Shown: one piece after another, positions 1-11,754 of the stretch
Position numbering within the stretch: position 1 is the stretch's first letter
How the letters are laid out: every line of letters begins with the position of its first letter
From: Omphiscola glabra
Taxonomy: Eukaryota; Mollusca; Gastropoda; Lymnaeidae
Length of the DNA stretch: 64,000 nt
Direction: 5' to 3'
NCBI GenBank assembly: GCA_964017045.1
Contig: OZ024795.1
Location: 54,661,350 to 54,725,349 of the forward strand
Made by a program: the position numbers and the translations under genes
The notes under the pieces: generated by a model
Told to the model about the DNA's origin: nothing
The model's input: only the letters and a program-made list of their open reading frames with translations
Databases searched by the model: none

Positions 1-3000
1 GTGTCATACATAACCTGACACAAATTAGGCATCATGGCACCAGTGTCATACATAAGCTGACACAACTTAGGGATCATGGCACCCGGTGTCATACATAAGC
101 TGACACAACTTAGGCATCATGGCATCCGGTGTCATACATAACCTGACACAACTTAGGCATCATGGCACCCTGTGACATACATAATCTAAAACAACTTAGG
201 CATCATGGCACCAGTGTCATACATAACCTGACACAACTTAGGGATCATGGCACCCGGTGTCATACATAACCTGACACAAATTAGGCATCATGGCACCAGT
301 GTCATACATAACCTGACACAAATTAGGCATCATGGCACCCGGTGTCATACATAAGCTGACACAACTTAGACATCATGGCACCCGGTTTCATACATAAGCT
401 GACACAACTTAGGCATCATGGCATCCGGTGTCATACATAACCTGACACAACTTAGGCATCATGGCACCCTGTGACATACATAACCTAAAACAACTTAGGC
501 ATCATGGCACCCTGTGACATACATAATCTAAAACAACTTAGGCATCATGGCACCCGGTGTCATACATAACCTGACACAACTTAGGCATCATGGCACCCGG
601 TGTCATACATAACCTGACACAACTTAGGCATCATGGCACCCGGTGACATACATAACCTGACACAACTTAGGCATCATGGCACCCGGTGACATACATAACC
701 TGACACAACTTAGGCATCATGGCACCCGGTGACATACATAACCTGACACAACTTAGGCATCATGGCACCCGGTGTCATACATAAGCTGACACAACTTAGA
801 CATCATGGCACCCGGTGACATACATAACCTGACACAACTTAGGCATCATGGCACCAGTGTCATACATAACCTGACACAACTTAGGCATCATGGCACCCGG
901 TGACATACATAACCTGACACAACTTAGGCATCATGGCACCCGGTGACATACATAACCTGACACAACTTAGGCATCATGGCACCCGGTGACATACATAAGC
1001 TGACACAACTTAGGCATCATGGCACCCGGTGACATACATAAGCTGACACAACTTAGGCATCATGGCACCCGGTGTCATACATAAGCTGACACAACTTAGG
1101 CATCATGGCACCAGTGTCATACATAACCTGACACAACTTAGGGATCATGGCACCCGGTGTCATACATAATCTAAAACAACTTAGGCATCATGGCACCCGG
1201 TGTCATACATAACCTGACACAACTTAGGCATCATGGCACCCGGTGTCATACATAACCTGACACAACTTAGGCATCATGGCACCCGGTGACATACATAACC
1301 TGACACAACTTAGGCATCATGGCACCCGGTGACATACATAACCTGACACAACTTAGGCATCATGGCACCCGGTGACATACATAATCTAAAACAACTTAGG
1401 CATCATGGCACCCGGTGTCATACATAACCTGACACAACTTAGGCATCATGGCACCCGGTGTCATACATAACCTGACACAACTTAGGCATCATGGCACCCG
1501 GTGACATACATAACCTGACACAACTTAGGCATCATGGCACCCGGTGACATACATAACCTGACACAACTTAGGCATCATGGCACCCGGTGACATACATAAC
1601 CTGACACAACTTAGGCATCATGGCACCCGGTGTCATACATAAGCTGACACAACTTAGACATCATGGCACCCGGTGACATACATAACCTGACACAACTTAG
1701 GCATCATGGCACCAGTGTCATACATAACCTGACACAACTTAGGCATCATGGCACCCGGTGACATACATAACCTGACACAACTTAGGCATCATGGCAACCG
1801 GTGACATACATAACCTGACACAACTTAGGCATCATGGCACCCGGTGACATACATAAGCTGACACAACTTAGGCATCATGGCACCCGGTGACATACATAAG
1901 CTGACACAACTTAGGCATCATGGCACCCGGTGTCATAAATAAGCTGACACAACTTAGGCATCATGGCACCCGGTGACATACATAAGCTGACACAACTTAG
2001 GCATCATGGCACCCGGTGACATACATAAGCTGACACAACTTATGCATCATGGCACCCGGTGTCATACATAAGCTGACACAACTTAGGCATCATGGCACCC
2101 GGTGACATACATAAGCTGACACAACTTAGGCATCATGGCACCCGGTGTCATACATAAGCTGACACTACTTAGGCATCATGGCACCCTGTGTTATACATAA
2201 CCTGACACAACTTAGGCATCATGGCACCCGGTGACATACATAAGCTGACACAACTTAGGCATCATGGCACCCGGTGACATACATAAGCTGACACAACTTA
2301 TGCATCATGGCACCCGGTGTCATACATAAGCTGACACAACTTAGGCATCATGGCACCCTGTGACATACATAATCTAAAACAACTTAGGCATCATGGCACC
2401 CGGTGACATACATAGCCTGACACAACTTAGGCATCATGGCACCCTGTGACATACATAACCTGACACAACTTAGGCATCATGGCACCCGGTGTCATACATA
2501 ACCTGACATAACTTAGGCATCATGGCACCCGGTGTCATACATAACCTGACACAACTTAGGCATCATGGCACCCGGTGTCATACATAACCTGACACAACTT
2601 AGGCATCATGGCACCCGGTGTCATACATAACCTGACACAACTTAGGCATCATGGCACCCGGTGTCATACATAACCTGACACAACTTAGGCATCATGGCAC
2701 CCGGTGACATACATAAGCTGACACAACTTAGGCATCATGGCACCCGGTGTCATACATAAGCTGACACTACTTAGGCATCATGGCACCCTGTGTTATACAT
2801 AACCTGACACAACTTAGGCATCATGGCACCCTGTGACATACATAAGCTGACACAACTTAGGCATCATGGCACCCTGTGACATACATAAGCTGACACAACT
2901 TAGGCATCATGGCACCCTGTGACATACATAACCTGACACAACTTAGACATCATGGCACCCTGTGACATACATAAGCTGACACAACTTAGGCATCATGGCA

Positions 3001-3015
3001 CCCGGTGACATACAT
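1..3015. repeat. 43-bp satellite array, about 70 copies
   Basis: A tandem array of a 43-bp unit (42 bp in copies reading ggcaccagtg) runs from the window edge to about 3015, so its true left end is unseen. Each unit holds the cores catacataacctgacac and ttaggcatcatggc. Copies differ at a few fixed sites (gtgtcat or gtgacat; aacctg, aagctg or atctaaaac; cttagg or cttaga). Shared variants recur at 258, 602 and 858 bp, showing higher-order structure. No open frame of note lies inside. Confidence 0.97.
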
Positions 3016-4115
3016 GACCTGAATTCACTTGATTGTGGGGCGCCCCCCAGGGGGTGCCTTAGACTTAGTTCCACCCCGTACTGTCGCATTGATCGGCAAA
3101 GGCGAGGGGAAAGCAGAAATCGAGGGCGTCAATGGCACCCTCGAGGGGAGTGGTCTAGAAACGGGTCTTACTCTTACAGAGCCCTACCCCAGGAATTTTT
3201 TGATAAACTCAAAATTAGGGAAGCATTTTGGTGCATACCTGATTGTAGTTTTGCATCATTCCACCATAATCGTCAATCAAAAGAATGTTGGTGTCTCTAG
3301 AGCTTTGTGTGTTTATACAAATACTATATTAAGAATGTAAGTGTCTTGGCCCACCCCTGGCATCACTAGCCCTGGCTACGCCACTGCCTACCATCACTAC
3401 GTATCATCGACATTTACCACCTTTCATCCCGTACATAAGGTACCACTACCACATGTAACCACTGTAACCACACCACCACCAACAACAACTCGTTTCCCGA
3501 CCACTTGACAATAAATGAAACAGCTATCACAGACCCCTAAATAAAAAGAGATACCGTTACATTATTTTATCAACAGCAGACATGCAGTTAAAACTAGGCC
3601 GTGGTTCGAGTGTTGGACAGTTCGTTCGTGTGTAACACTACCCACCCCCTTACAGCCCCACACCAACCCCTATAGTGTCGGCTACTGGTAAAGGTGTTGT
3701 GTTACGACACAGCTTTCCTTACCGTGCTTACATAGCTTCTCAGAATTAAGTCAACCCTAGTGCTACTCAGGCGAACATAGCTAATCTTACGAAGGTGAGA
3801 TTTTCATTACATGTTTATGTCGTGCAATGTTATCATACAGTGGTGGGAATGTAGTCATATTGGTAGAACGGGCTGCGCAGGAGGGTTCCTTTTTTTTAAA
3901 TTTATATAATAGAATTGCATTTTCTGAAAATGTTGAGGTTTCTTTTGGAAGAGGGGCGGCAAAATGTTTGTCCTGCCCCGGGTTTCACTGACCTTAGCTA
4001 CGCCACTGATGCTGTGTAATCATACGAGGAGGGGATGTAATGATATTTACGTCTTGTTCTGACTTGGACGTAATATAAAAGTCGTATTGAGGCTAGAGGC
4101 GAAATGATGTTAAAC
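3016..4115. other. Intergenic DNA with transposon end fragments
   Basis: Ordinary-complexity DNA without a recognisable gene. Two stretches end in the hAT-type terminus ctacgccactg (at 3386 and 4008), each preceded by C/G-rich text resembling the right ends of 'cagtggcgtagc' MITEs. No matching left end or target duplication was found, so they look like truncated copies. Overlapping frames of about 100 codons at 2995-3340 have no recognisable domain. Confidence 0.5.
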
Positions 4116-4293
4116 CAGGGGCGTCATTGCAGCTTTTTTCAGGGGGGGGGGGGTCAAAACCAAAACTTGGTCGGCTTGTTAAGTTGTTTATTACTGGAGG
4201 CGCTACAGTACAGAGCATTTTTTTTTTAAAACTGCAAATTGAGAGGGGGGGGGCGCAAATGCCTCACCCTGCCCTACCCAAATGACGCCACTG
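4116..4293. mobile_element. hAT-type MITE (family C)
   Basis: The termini are inverted repeats: the left end reads caggggcgtcattg, and the right end read in reverse complement gives cagtggcgtcatttg. The 178-bp element is flanked by tgttaaac on the left and tgttaaaa on the right, an 8-bp target duplication with one mismatch. CAG termini plus an 8-bp duplication are the hallmarks of hAT elements. The interior has no coding capacity and contains a run of G. Confidence 0.7.
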
Positions 4294-4412
4294 TGTTAAA
4301 ATTGCAAATCGCAGTTTGGTCACTGGTTATCTAAGGTCACGTGATGGTGCAAACTTTACTCAATCAAGAGTTGGTGCAGTTGGACGATTTTATAACCTAA
4401 ACTTGTCAATAT

Positions 4413-5136
4413 GGGACCTGTTTTGTCGAACAGTCGGGACCTTGTTTTGTCGAACTGTCGGGACCCTGTTTTGTCGAACAGTTGGGACCTTGTTTTGTCG
4501 AACAGTTGGGACCTTGTTTTGTCGAACAGTTGGGACCTTGTTTTGTCGAACAGTCGGAAACCTGTTTTGTCGAACAGTTGGGACCTTGTTTTGTCGAACA
4601 GTCGGGACCTTGTTTTGTCGAACAGTCGGGACCTTGTTTTGTCGAACAGTTGGGACCTTGTTTTGTCGAACAGTCGGGACCTTGTTTTGTCGAACAGTCA
4701 GGACCCTGTTTTGTCGAACAGTTGGGACCTTGTTTTGTCGAACAGTTGGGACCCTGTTTTGTCGAACAGTCGGGACCCTGTTTTGTCGAACAGTTGGGAC
4801 CTTGTTTTGTCGAACAGTTGGGACCCTGTTTTGTCGAACAGTTGGGACCCTGTTTTGTCGAACAGTTGGGACCTTGTTTTGTCGAACAGTTGGGACCTTC
4901 TTTTGTCGAACAGTTGGGACCTTGTTTTGTCGAACAGTTGGGACCTTGTTTTGTCGAACAGTCGGAAACCTGTTTTGTCGAACAGTTGGGACCTTGTTTT
5001 GTCGAACAGTCGGGACCTTGTTTTGTCGAACAGTCGGGACCTTGTTTTGTCGAACAGTTGGGACCTTGTTTTGTCGAACAGTCGGGACCTTGTTTTGTCG
5101 AACAGTCGGGACCTTGTTTTGTCGAACAGTTGGGAA
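4413..5136. repeat. 24-bp minisatellite, about 30 copies
   Basis: Unit gggaccttgttttgtcgaac followed by agtt. The unit is a multiple of three and lacks stops, so all three forward frames stay open for 220-276 codons. These frames are repeat artefacts. Confidence 0.97.
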
Positions 5137-5418
5137 CGCTTGGTAAAAAATAATAGAAGGTTTTAGACCAGTTTTATAAAGAACAAAATACTACAGCATA
5201 TTTGAAAATCACGCGTCATCCCCAAAGGCTCGAAGAGCGGTACAAAGTCAACCATATTAAAAGAGAGAGCGAATAAACAAAACCAAATTAAGATTTTAAC
5301 ATCTGAACACAGGACTAGTGCCCCAATGAGAACTGAGTCAAAACTAGGTCATTAACTTGACCCAGTGCCATAAATGGCTGGCAAGAAAATTGATTCTGTC
5401 TAGGGGGGGCGAAAGCGA
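5137..5418. other. Spacer, nothing recognised
   Basis: AT-rich spacer between two arrays. I see no gene, RNA or transposon in it. Confidence 0.5.
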
Positions 5419-5550
5419 GTTGTCAAATAGATAGTCTTTGTTGTCACATAGATAGTCATTGTTGCCAAATAGATAGTCTTTGTTGTCAAATAGATAGTCA
5501 TTGTTGACAAATAAATAGTCTTTGTTGTCAAATAGATAGTCTTTGTTGAA
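5419..5550. repeat. 21-bp minisatellite, about 6 copies
   Basis: Unit core tcaaatagatagtctttgtt with variants in the third quarter (ctttg or cattg). Confidence 0.9.
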
Positions 5551-6192
5551 AACAATTTGAACCCGTCGTTAACTTCCGCCATTTGGCGCCAATAACTGAC
5601 ATGATAGTTGTTGAATATTCGTCTGTCCACACGATATCTTTGAGTGAAAATTCTCTAGGATTTTAATTATTTTTTTTTAATTTACTAAAATTTGCCTATT
5701 CCATTAATACTCAAATATGGAGTTAATTAAATCACCCCCAAAAACAAAGTTGTTCGTATAAATTCGTTTCATGCATTTTTTAATTATTTTATTTTATATC
5801 TGATTAATCTTCCAATGACCCATCCGCTGTTATACCGCAGATTTATTTCACCAACTATTTCAGAAAAACAAAAGACAATATTACGCACTTTACGCACTTG
5901 CGATATTAGTAACTTTTTTTTTTTTTAAAAGAATCTCATTTAGCTCAGTTATCGGGAATTTTATTTCGTGAAATCAGTGGCACCATATTTCCTTCATGTT
6001 CCCCTTGAAGAAAAAGGAAAAGACTGGTTTTTGGTGCGACAAGGGTTTGAAAATTTGAAAGAATGTGTTGTCGTCGGCAACACGCTTTTGCGTCAAGTTT
6101 CAGCTCGTTAGGTTGACGGGGAGTGTGTCATTTAGCCGTCCGAAGAATTAACCTTAAACACACAAAACGGAAGTGATTTTAGAGGATTTAAA
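5551..6192. other. AT-rich spacer, nothing recognised
   Basis: Contains several poly(T) and poly(A) runs and no convincing open frame, RNA gene or transposon end. Confidence 0.5.
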
Positions 6193-6543
6193 AATGGCGG
6201 TAGACGCATTTTGAGATGGTCACCGGTTGTCTCACAAGTTCCTATAAAAAAATAGCGGTAGACGCATTTTGAGATGATCACCGGTTGTCTCACAAGTTCC
6301 TATAAAAAATAGCGGTAGACGCATTTTGAGATGGTCACCGGTTGTCTCACAAATTTCTATAAAGAATGGCGGTAGACGCATTTTGAGATGGTCACCGGTT
6401 GTCTCACAAGTTCCTATAAAAAATGGCGGTAGACGCATTTTGAGATGGTCACCGGTTGTCTCACAAGTTCCTATAAAAAATGGCGGTAGACGCATTTGGA
6501 GATGGTCACCGGTTGTCTCACAAATTCCTATAAAGAATGGCGC
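6193..6543. repeat. 57-bp minisatellite, 6 copies
   Basis: Each unit holds atggcggtagacgcattttg and gatggtcaccggttgtctc. Copies are nearly identical, with small length changes in an A-run. Both strands stay open for about 106 codons only because of the repeat. Confidence 0.95.
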
Positions 6544-6830
6544 TAACTTCAATAGAATTTATCTTAATTTAACCCAACATGTGAACTGGCTAAGTTGTTA
6601 TGTCATCATAGTAACACGGTACACTGCACAATTTCAATTGGGGTCACCTTAAAACAAGATACATTGTTTTGAATATTGGTTTCTGTCACAAACGACCAGG
6701 CCTGTCCTGGGGATAGACTGACGTAGGTACCTGACAAAATTACAACAGGTGAGGGGGCGGGACTGAAATTTAAGGAAGGTTTATGTAAAGGCCGGGAAAA
6801 TAGTTGCCTAGAAAACCAATGGTACACCTA
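6544..6830. other. Spacer, nothing recognised
   Basis: Ordinary-complexity spacer between arrays, without a recognisable feature. Confidence 0.4.
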
Positions 6831-7094
6831 GCCTGTGTACATCAAGGGCCTGGCCTGTGTACATCAAGCGCCGGGCCTGGGTACATCAAGCGCCGGGCCT
6901 GGGTACATCAAGGGCCGGGCCTGGGTACATCAAGGGCCGGTCCTGGTTACATCAAGCGCCGGGCCTGTGTACATCAAGCGCCGGGCTTGTGTACATCAAG
7001 CGCCGGGCCTGTGTACATCAAACGCCGGGCCTGGGTACATCAAGGGTTTGGGCCTATGTACATCAAGCGCCGGGCCTGGGTACATCAAGGGCCG
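6831..7094. repeat. 22-bp G-rich minisatellite, about 12 copies
   Basis: Unit gtgtacatcaagcgccgggc plus ct. Units read gggcctgggtac and aagggccggg, so G triplets recur on the + strand. Because 22 is not a multiple of three, a single open frame cycles through all phases, which is why three forward frames are open here. Confidence 0.95.
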
Positions 7095-7371
7095 GATCAC
7101 TACTACTTCAGAATGGTTTGGACAAAGTCAAGACTGAAGCCTTCCTAATGCTCGGTCGCTGGCATTCAATGAGTAATCCAGGTTTGAAAATGTTCTCAAA
7201 TAAAGTAGTTTTTAAACGCAAACTACTCCCTTCTGATCAGCTCTAACTAATATTTTATGGTGTAAACGAATAGGTAAAAAGCCGTAAAACACTACATTTT
7301 CAACCATGAAATATTCCTCAACTGTTGACACATATTAATAACAACAATTTTTTTTTTTTGGAAGTCCGAAG
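7095..7371 (+). other. Upstream region of the SDR gene
   Basis: Spacer from the 22-bp array to the start codon at 7372. It is AT-rich near the gene and includes a T-run at about 7350-7361. No clear TATA box or initiator could be chosen. Confidence 0.4.
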
Positions 7372-9629
7372 ATGTCTGACCTCAAAGATAAGGTGGTCAT
7401 CATCACAGGGTCGAGCTCAGGGATCGGAGAAGCTGCCGCCATCTTGTTTGCTCAGAAAGGGTCAAAGGTCACTCTGTGCGGACGAGACTTGGTGAGACTT
7501 CAAGCATCCTTAGAGAAATGTGTACATGCAGGGGGAGGTAACAGTGACAGGTACATGCATACAAATCACAATCTGAAAAGGATCTTTAAATAACCAGAGA
7601 AACTCAGAGCTTCGAGTTGTTCTATTTTTAATAGAAATTGGCAAACTTAATTCTGTGATCATATTTATTTAAAAATAAATGAATCATGGTAATATGGGAC
7701 GGAATCAAGCAGAAACGCATGGGAAGATAATTCATGTTCTTTAATTGGTGGTTGGGGTGGAAAAGATTGTGTGGGGATCTTGTGTTAGTTCCCAATTTTT
7801 TACCCTCGACAATAACCTTTTTACAGACGTGTCAAGTCTCTTATAGCTTCCCCCCACCCCTTTTTCCACCCCCAATTAACCCGTTTGAATGCCGATTAAA
7901 ATATCTCAGAGAAATCTCAAGGTTGCCAATGGCGGGCAAGATTTCAATTAATTACAGAAGTTGCTGTAGCTAGTCGTAACTAAATGATTTGACTTGCGAA
8001 TTATTGTCTTTAGTTATACATCTAATATTACTAAGATAGCTTCTCTTTTTAATTTTTTTAATTTAGTTTTCACACCGTGCAAGGTGACGTCTGCGACCCG
8101 GAAGTCAGGAAACAGATCATCCAGCAGACGATCGACAAGTTTGGCCGCCTGGATGTCCTGGTGGCAAATGCCGGGATTATCCTCGAAGACGGCGGCCTGA
8201 ACAACGCCACAGAAGCTGCCTTCGACACGACCATGAACGTCAACGTCAAGTCCGTGTTCTTCTTGATCCTGGAGGCGATCCCTCACCTGGAGAAGACGCA
8301 GGGGTGTATCGTGAACGTGTCGTCTACAGGCAGCGTACTTGCCTTCCCCGATGAGATCATCTACAGCATGTCCAAGGCGGCAGTTGATCACATGACCAGG
8401 ACTATGGCTCTTGGACTTGGACCTAAAGGTAAGGTTATAAGTACATCATGTAATAAGCAATGCAGGTGGCACCTAATGGTAAAAGAAAGGATATTGTCCA
8501 AAAGCTAGAAATACCTTCATTCATTCAGACTCTTACCGCCCTCTGTTCTTTGGGAAATGATCACGGAAGAAAACTGCTGGCCATCGACTGGTTCTGTAGG
8601 AGCTGTGGCCATCGACTGGTTCTTTAGGAGCTGTGGCCATCGACTGGTTCTGTAGAAGCTGTGGCCATCGACTGGTTCTGAAGGAGCTGTTTGCACGGCA
8701 GATGTTTATTTTCCTCCAGATTTTTCAACATTGTATAGCTCAAGGTCTCTCTGTGTTCCACGGTTTTATTTCCCCTTGGCTTTTCTGAATGATGTCTTGG
8801 GGAGTGAGCTCGGCGGCTGCCTGGGAAACTGTCAATGCCCTATCCAACGATATGACGTCCAGATGCTATAGGCAACTAGTTTTTGTCAAAGAAGATTATC
8901 GTTGGCCAGCAGATGCTATTTATCACCGGAACACAGATCGTATGTTGTCAGTATCCAATTTCTCAGTAATGTTAAACAGATGTCCTCTAACGAGAGAAGA
9001 CTACACATAGTGATATGGTTATTACAGACAAATAATGATTGATGACATACTAACAAGTCAATATGTGGTTGACGGTTGTGATCTATAGTCTATTTCCTTC
9101 CTTCAATTTAACATCGCATTTCAATGAATTTCACGGAAAAAAGATGCTTATAGAAAAAAAATTCCATTTGTTTTCACAGAAATATTAAACTACTAAAATG
9201 GAAATCTATCTTTTTGATTATGACAACAAGAACACAAATAAATTAACAAATTTAATGGTGCAATAAAAAAAATGAATTAAAGTGTTTAAATATTTGGATG
9301 GTATAATTTGTGAGTTGCCAGTCAGGATTAAAAATAATGTTGATACTGTTTATTATTTTCCAAACGTTTAAGGAATCCGAGTGAATGCCGTGAACCCCAC
9401 CCTAGTCAGCACCAACATCTACCGTCACTACGATGTCAACGCCGAGGCCAACACCACATTTCTGGACAAGTACGGCAAACTTCATCCCCTGCATGGCCGT
9501 GCGAGCACGCCCGAGGAGCAGGCCGAGGTCATCGTCTTCCTGTCCAGCAAGGCCGCCAATTTTGTATCGGGTCAATGCATCTTGGTGGATGGGGCGATAA
9601 CCCTACAAGGTGCCTCTACCACCTATTAA
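7372..9629 (+). CDS. Short-chain dehydrogenase/reductase (SDR), three exons
   Basis: The coding sequence joins 7372-7550, 8067-8428 and 9373-9629, giving 798 nt and 265 aa. Splice sites are GT-AG (donors cag|gtacat and aag|gtaagg; acceptors aatttag and gtttaag) in phases 2 and 1. What I see is a classical SDR: cofactor loop TGSSSGIG at 12-19, then GRD at 37-39, where Arg suggests NADP(H); GDV at 66-68; ANAG at 93-96; N119, S146 and YxxxK (Y159, K163) as the catalytic tetrad; IRVNAVNPTLVST after the second junction; and VDGA near the C-terminus. The length is normal for the family. Such enzymes reduce or oxidise carbonyl/hydroxyl groups in the cytosol; the substrate cannot be read from sequence. 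The closest named types are FabG-like or DHRS/L-xylulose-reductase-like proteins. The start has A at -3. An ATTAAA at 9725-9730 could serve as poly(A) signal. The gene appears intact. Confidence 0.93.
8578..8690. repeat. 28-bp minisatellite, 4 copies, in SDR intron 2
   Basis: Unit core ccatcgactggttctgtagg. It lies wholly within the second intron (8429-9372), about 150 bp past the donor site. The rest of that intron is AT-rich and unremarkable. Confidence 0.92.
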
Positions 9630-9876
9630 CTTTTCGGTCGGCGTTTTCCCACATCTACCGGTACTAACGTCTCTATTTGATTTTTAGTCGAAATGTATTT
9701 TTATTGTTATAAATTTATTATTATATTAAATGATATGATATTTGCGCTTCAACTTATCTGGTTCAATTTTTTTTTCACACGACTTGAGCCTCAATGTTTA
9801 CAATGTTATCCAATGTAATGACCGGCCAGTTTTCATTGATTTGATGTCACAGTTTCCTCTTCTCCTTCTTCTAGCC
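9630..9876. other. SDR 3' UTR and spacer
   Basis: AT-rich 3' flank of the SDR gene with a possible ATTAAA poly(A) signal at 9725-9730. The last 8 bases (ttctagcc, 9869-9876) are the left target duplication of the following transposon. Confidence 0.5.
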
Positions 9877-10074
9877 CAGCGGTTTTCAACCTGTGGGTCG
9901 CGACCCCTTTGGGGGTCGAATGACCCTTTCCCAAGGGTCGCCCAAGACCATCGGAAAACACATACACTTCACACTTATAAAGTAGCAACGAAAATTATGT
10001 TGTAGTTTGGGGGTCGCCACAACATGAGGAACTGTATTAAAGGGTCGCGTCATCAGGAAGGTTGAGAACCACTG
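9877..10074 (-). mobile_element. SPIN-like non-autonomous hAT transposon
   Basis: The 198-bp element has terminal inverted repeats cagcggttttcaacct (left) and cagtggttctcaacct (right end, reverse complement), differing at two bases, and a perfect 8-bp target duplication TTCTAGCC (9869-9876 and 10075-10082). Subterminal text on both sides agrees with my recollection of SPIN elements: gtgggtcgcgacccctttgg, then accatcggaaaacacata near the left end, and aattttcgttgctac, aacatgaggaactgt (+ strand) and the gcgacccttt block at the right. SPIN elements are hAT DNA transposons known for repeated horizontal transfer among tetrapods and a few invertebrates. This copy has no transposase and would have been mobilised in trans. 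The strand is given by the usual SPIN orientation. Confidence 0.92.
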
Positions 10075-10082
10075 TTCTAGCC

Positions 10083-10494
10083 CTTCTTAACATAACGTTT
10101 TAAAACTCTGTATCTATTATGTATCCATAAAAAGCTCCTAAACAAATAGATTGCTCCTTTATATTGAGCGTTTCAAGCATTCGAATTTACAGTACATTTC
10201 AAAACTACGCCAAGTAAAGAAAACTGCACGTACACTTCATGGCCAAATATATGATTGAAATTGGTTACAATTTTTATTTGCTTTACTACATACTTGATGA
10301 GCAGATAATGTTACTGGGTGTATGAGTATGAGTCTTCATGCATGAGGTCACAAGTGTTAATATTGTGACTAGGTTTTGTTAAAGTAAAAAAAAAAAATAA
10401 TATTGAGATTTCCAGTGCGGCACTCGGCTTCGTAAGAAAATGTTTCGGCCAACGTGGTCAAAAAGATTGGTCAGCACAGCATAGCACTGCTCTG
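10083..10494. other. AT-rich spacer, nothing recognised
   Basis: AT-rich text with an A-run near 10388. No gene, RNA or transposon end recognised. Confidence 0.45.
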
Positions 10495-10708
10495 CAGCAC
10501 TATGTCATTGGACAGCACTGCCCTACATCACATTGCTATTGGACAGGACTGCCCTACAGCACTATGCCATTGGACAGCACTGCTCTACAGCACTATGCCA
10601 TTGGACAGCACTGCTCTACAGTACTATGTCATTGGACAGCACTGCTCTACAGCACTATGCCATTGGACAGCACTATGCCATTGGACAGCACTGCTCTACA
10701 GCACTATT
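10495..10708. repeat. 31-bp minisatellite, about 7 copies
   Basis: Units read cagcactatgccattggaca followed by gcactgctcta. One unit near 10660-10690 is partly deleted (two 'tatgccattggaca' blocks abut). Confidence 0.92.
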
Positions 10709-11545
10709 TCATTTCCTTTTCATAACGATAAGTCCGATAAGTGATAAGGAAAGAAACAAGAACAGCAACGATAGATAAGTTGAAATTTTACTTTGTAAAA
10801 ATCCGGGTAAATGATAATCTTTCAACAATTCAAAAAAACATGGTTTGGAAGTAAACCAAGAAATATCAAGAAATGAATTTATGTGTTGTTTTTTTTATAT
10901 TTATTTGGGGGGGGGGGGGGTTGGGGTTAAAAAATTAATCCATCTTTTTAAATTATAAAGTTCCAATTATATACTAATTTTTAAATTAGTTTCATAAATT
11001 TTGGAGCTGGGAGCAGTAAGGAATTTTATCAGCTCCGGGCATAAAGACCCTGCCCCATAGCTCCGAGCTCCCGCTCCGGGCATAAAGACCCTGCTCCATT
11101 GCTCCAAGCTACCGCTTCGGGCTAAAGACCCTGCTCCATATCTCAGAAAAAATAAAAATAATCCCGTGTTCAAGTGTTCGCCATAAATATGATTGCTGGA
11201 AGTTGTCCTTTCCAAACCCAAAATTACAGGAAGTTTTTCAACTATTTTCTATTTCTTATTATTTCTTCATTTGTCCTGTCTGCTGAGGAAGGCTCTTAGC
11301 CGAGACGTTCTTCTTTTATTGTCCTGTTTTTATATCTCAAGCTTCCACATACTTGGTTCCAATATTTTCTTGCAAAGTAAATGGCGTCATTTGTACTACA
11401 GCGCCCTTTTTATATCCAACTTTGCAAACATGATTTTTTTTTAATAATTTTTTTTTTTTGTAAATTGAAAGGTATAAGACGTGAAAAGTTGTGTTTTTTT
11501 TTAAAACAGTTAATGTTTAATCATGATTATTGACAGCGGCTGTGA
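10709..11545. other. AT-rich region with G-run and a degenerate 40-bp repeat
   Basis: Contains a run of 14 G (10907-10920) and, at about 11010-11140, three or four diverged copies of a ~40-bp unit with cgggcataaagaccctgc. A TTTAAT at 11515-11520 is ATTAAA on the minus strand, about 25 bp past the stop of the minus-strand Cys-rich exon, and may be its poly(A) signal. Confidence 0.55.
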
Positions 11546-11754
11546 TTAAATGATGATATTTGTACACATGTAATCGTCCACCCGCTCGCCGTTGAAGTAA
11601 AAATCTGCCCAGCATCCTCCGCAGTAGTTGGGTTGGCAGTCCGCCATGGGGAAGGAGATACACGTCTGAACTTTACAGGGGTCCTCCTCGCACGCAACAG
11701 AGGGCACAGAGCAGGAGGATCGGTCTCTCACCACCCCACCCCATGCTGGTGAGG
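11546..11754 (-). CDS. Last exon of a secreted eight-cysteine protein (paralogue A)
   Basis: Read on the minus strand, an acceptor (pyrimidine-rich tract ending ttcccag) at about 11755 opens an exon running to TAA/TGA-terminated codons ending at 11546. It supplies about 69 residues ending in CTNIII. Eight cysteines follow the pattern C-x6-C-x4-C-x4-C-x7-C-x4-C-x2-C-x15-C, with the cores VQTCISFPMADC and NYCGGCWADFYFNG. Spacing and intron phase (exon opens with CC, phase 1) are identical to the complete gene at 18573-19493, so this is a paralogue in opposite orientation. The exon with the signal peptide should lie at higher coordinates on the minus strand; I could not find it in 11760-15400. 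It may be distant or lost, so this could also be a gene relic, although the exon itself has no stop or frameshift. I do not recognise a named family. Confidence 0.68.

Noticed and set aside
3340..4008. Two more complete MITEs ending in ctacgccactg
   Set aside because: Right-end-like sequence is present, but no left terminus or target duplication could be found, so only fragments are noted.
4316..5166. Three overlapping forward frames of 223-276 codons
   Set aside because: All derive from the 24-bp minisatellite.
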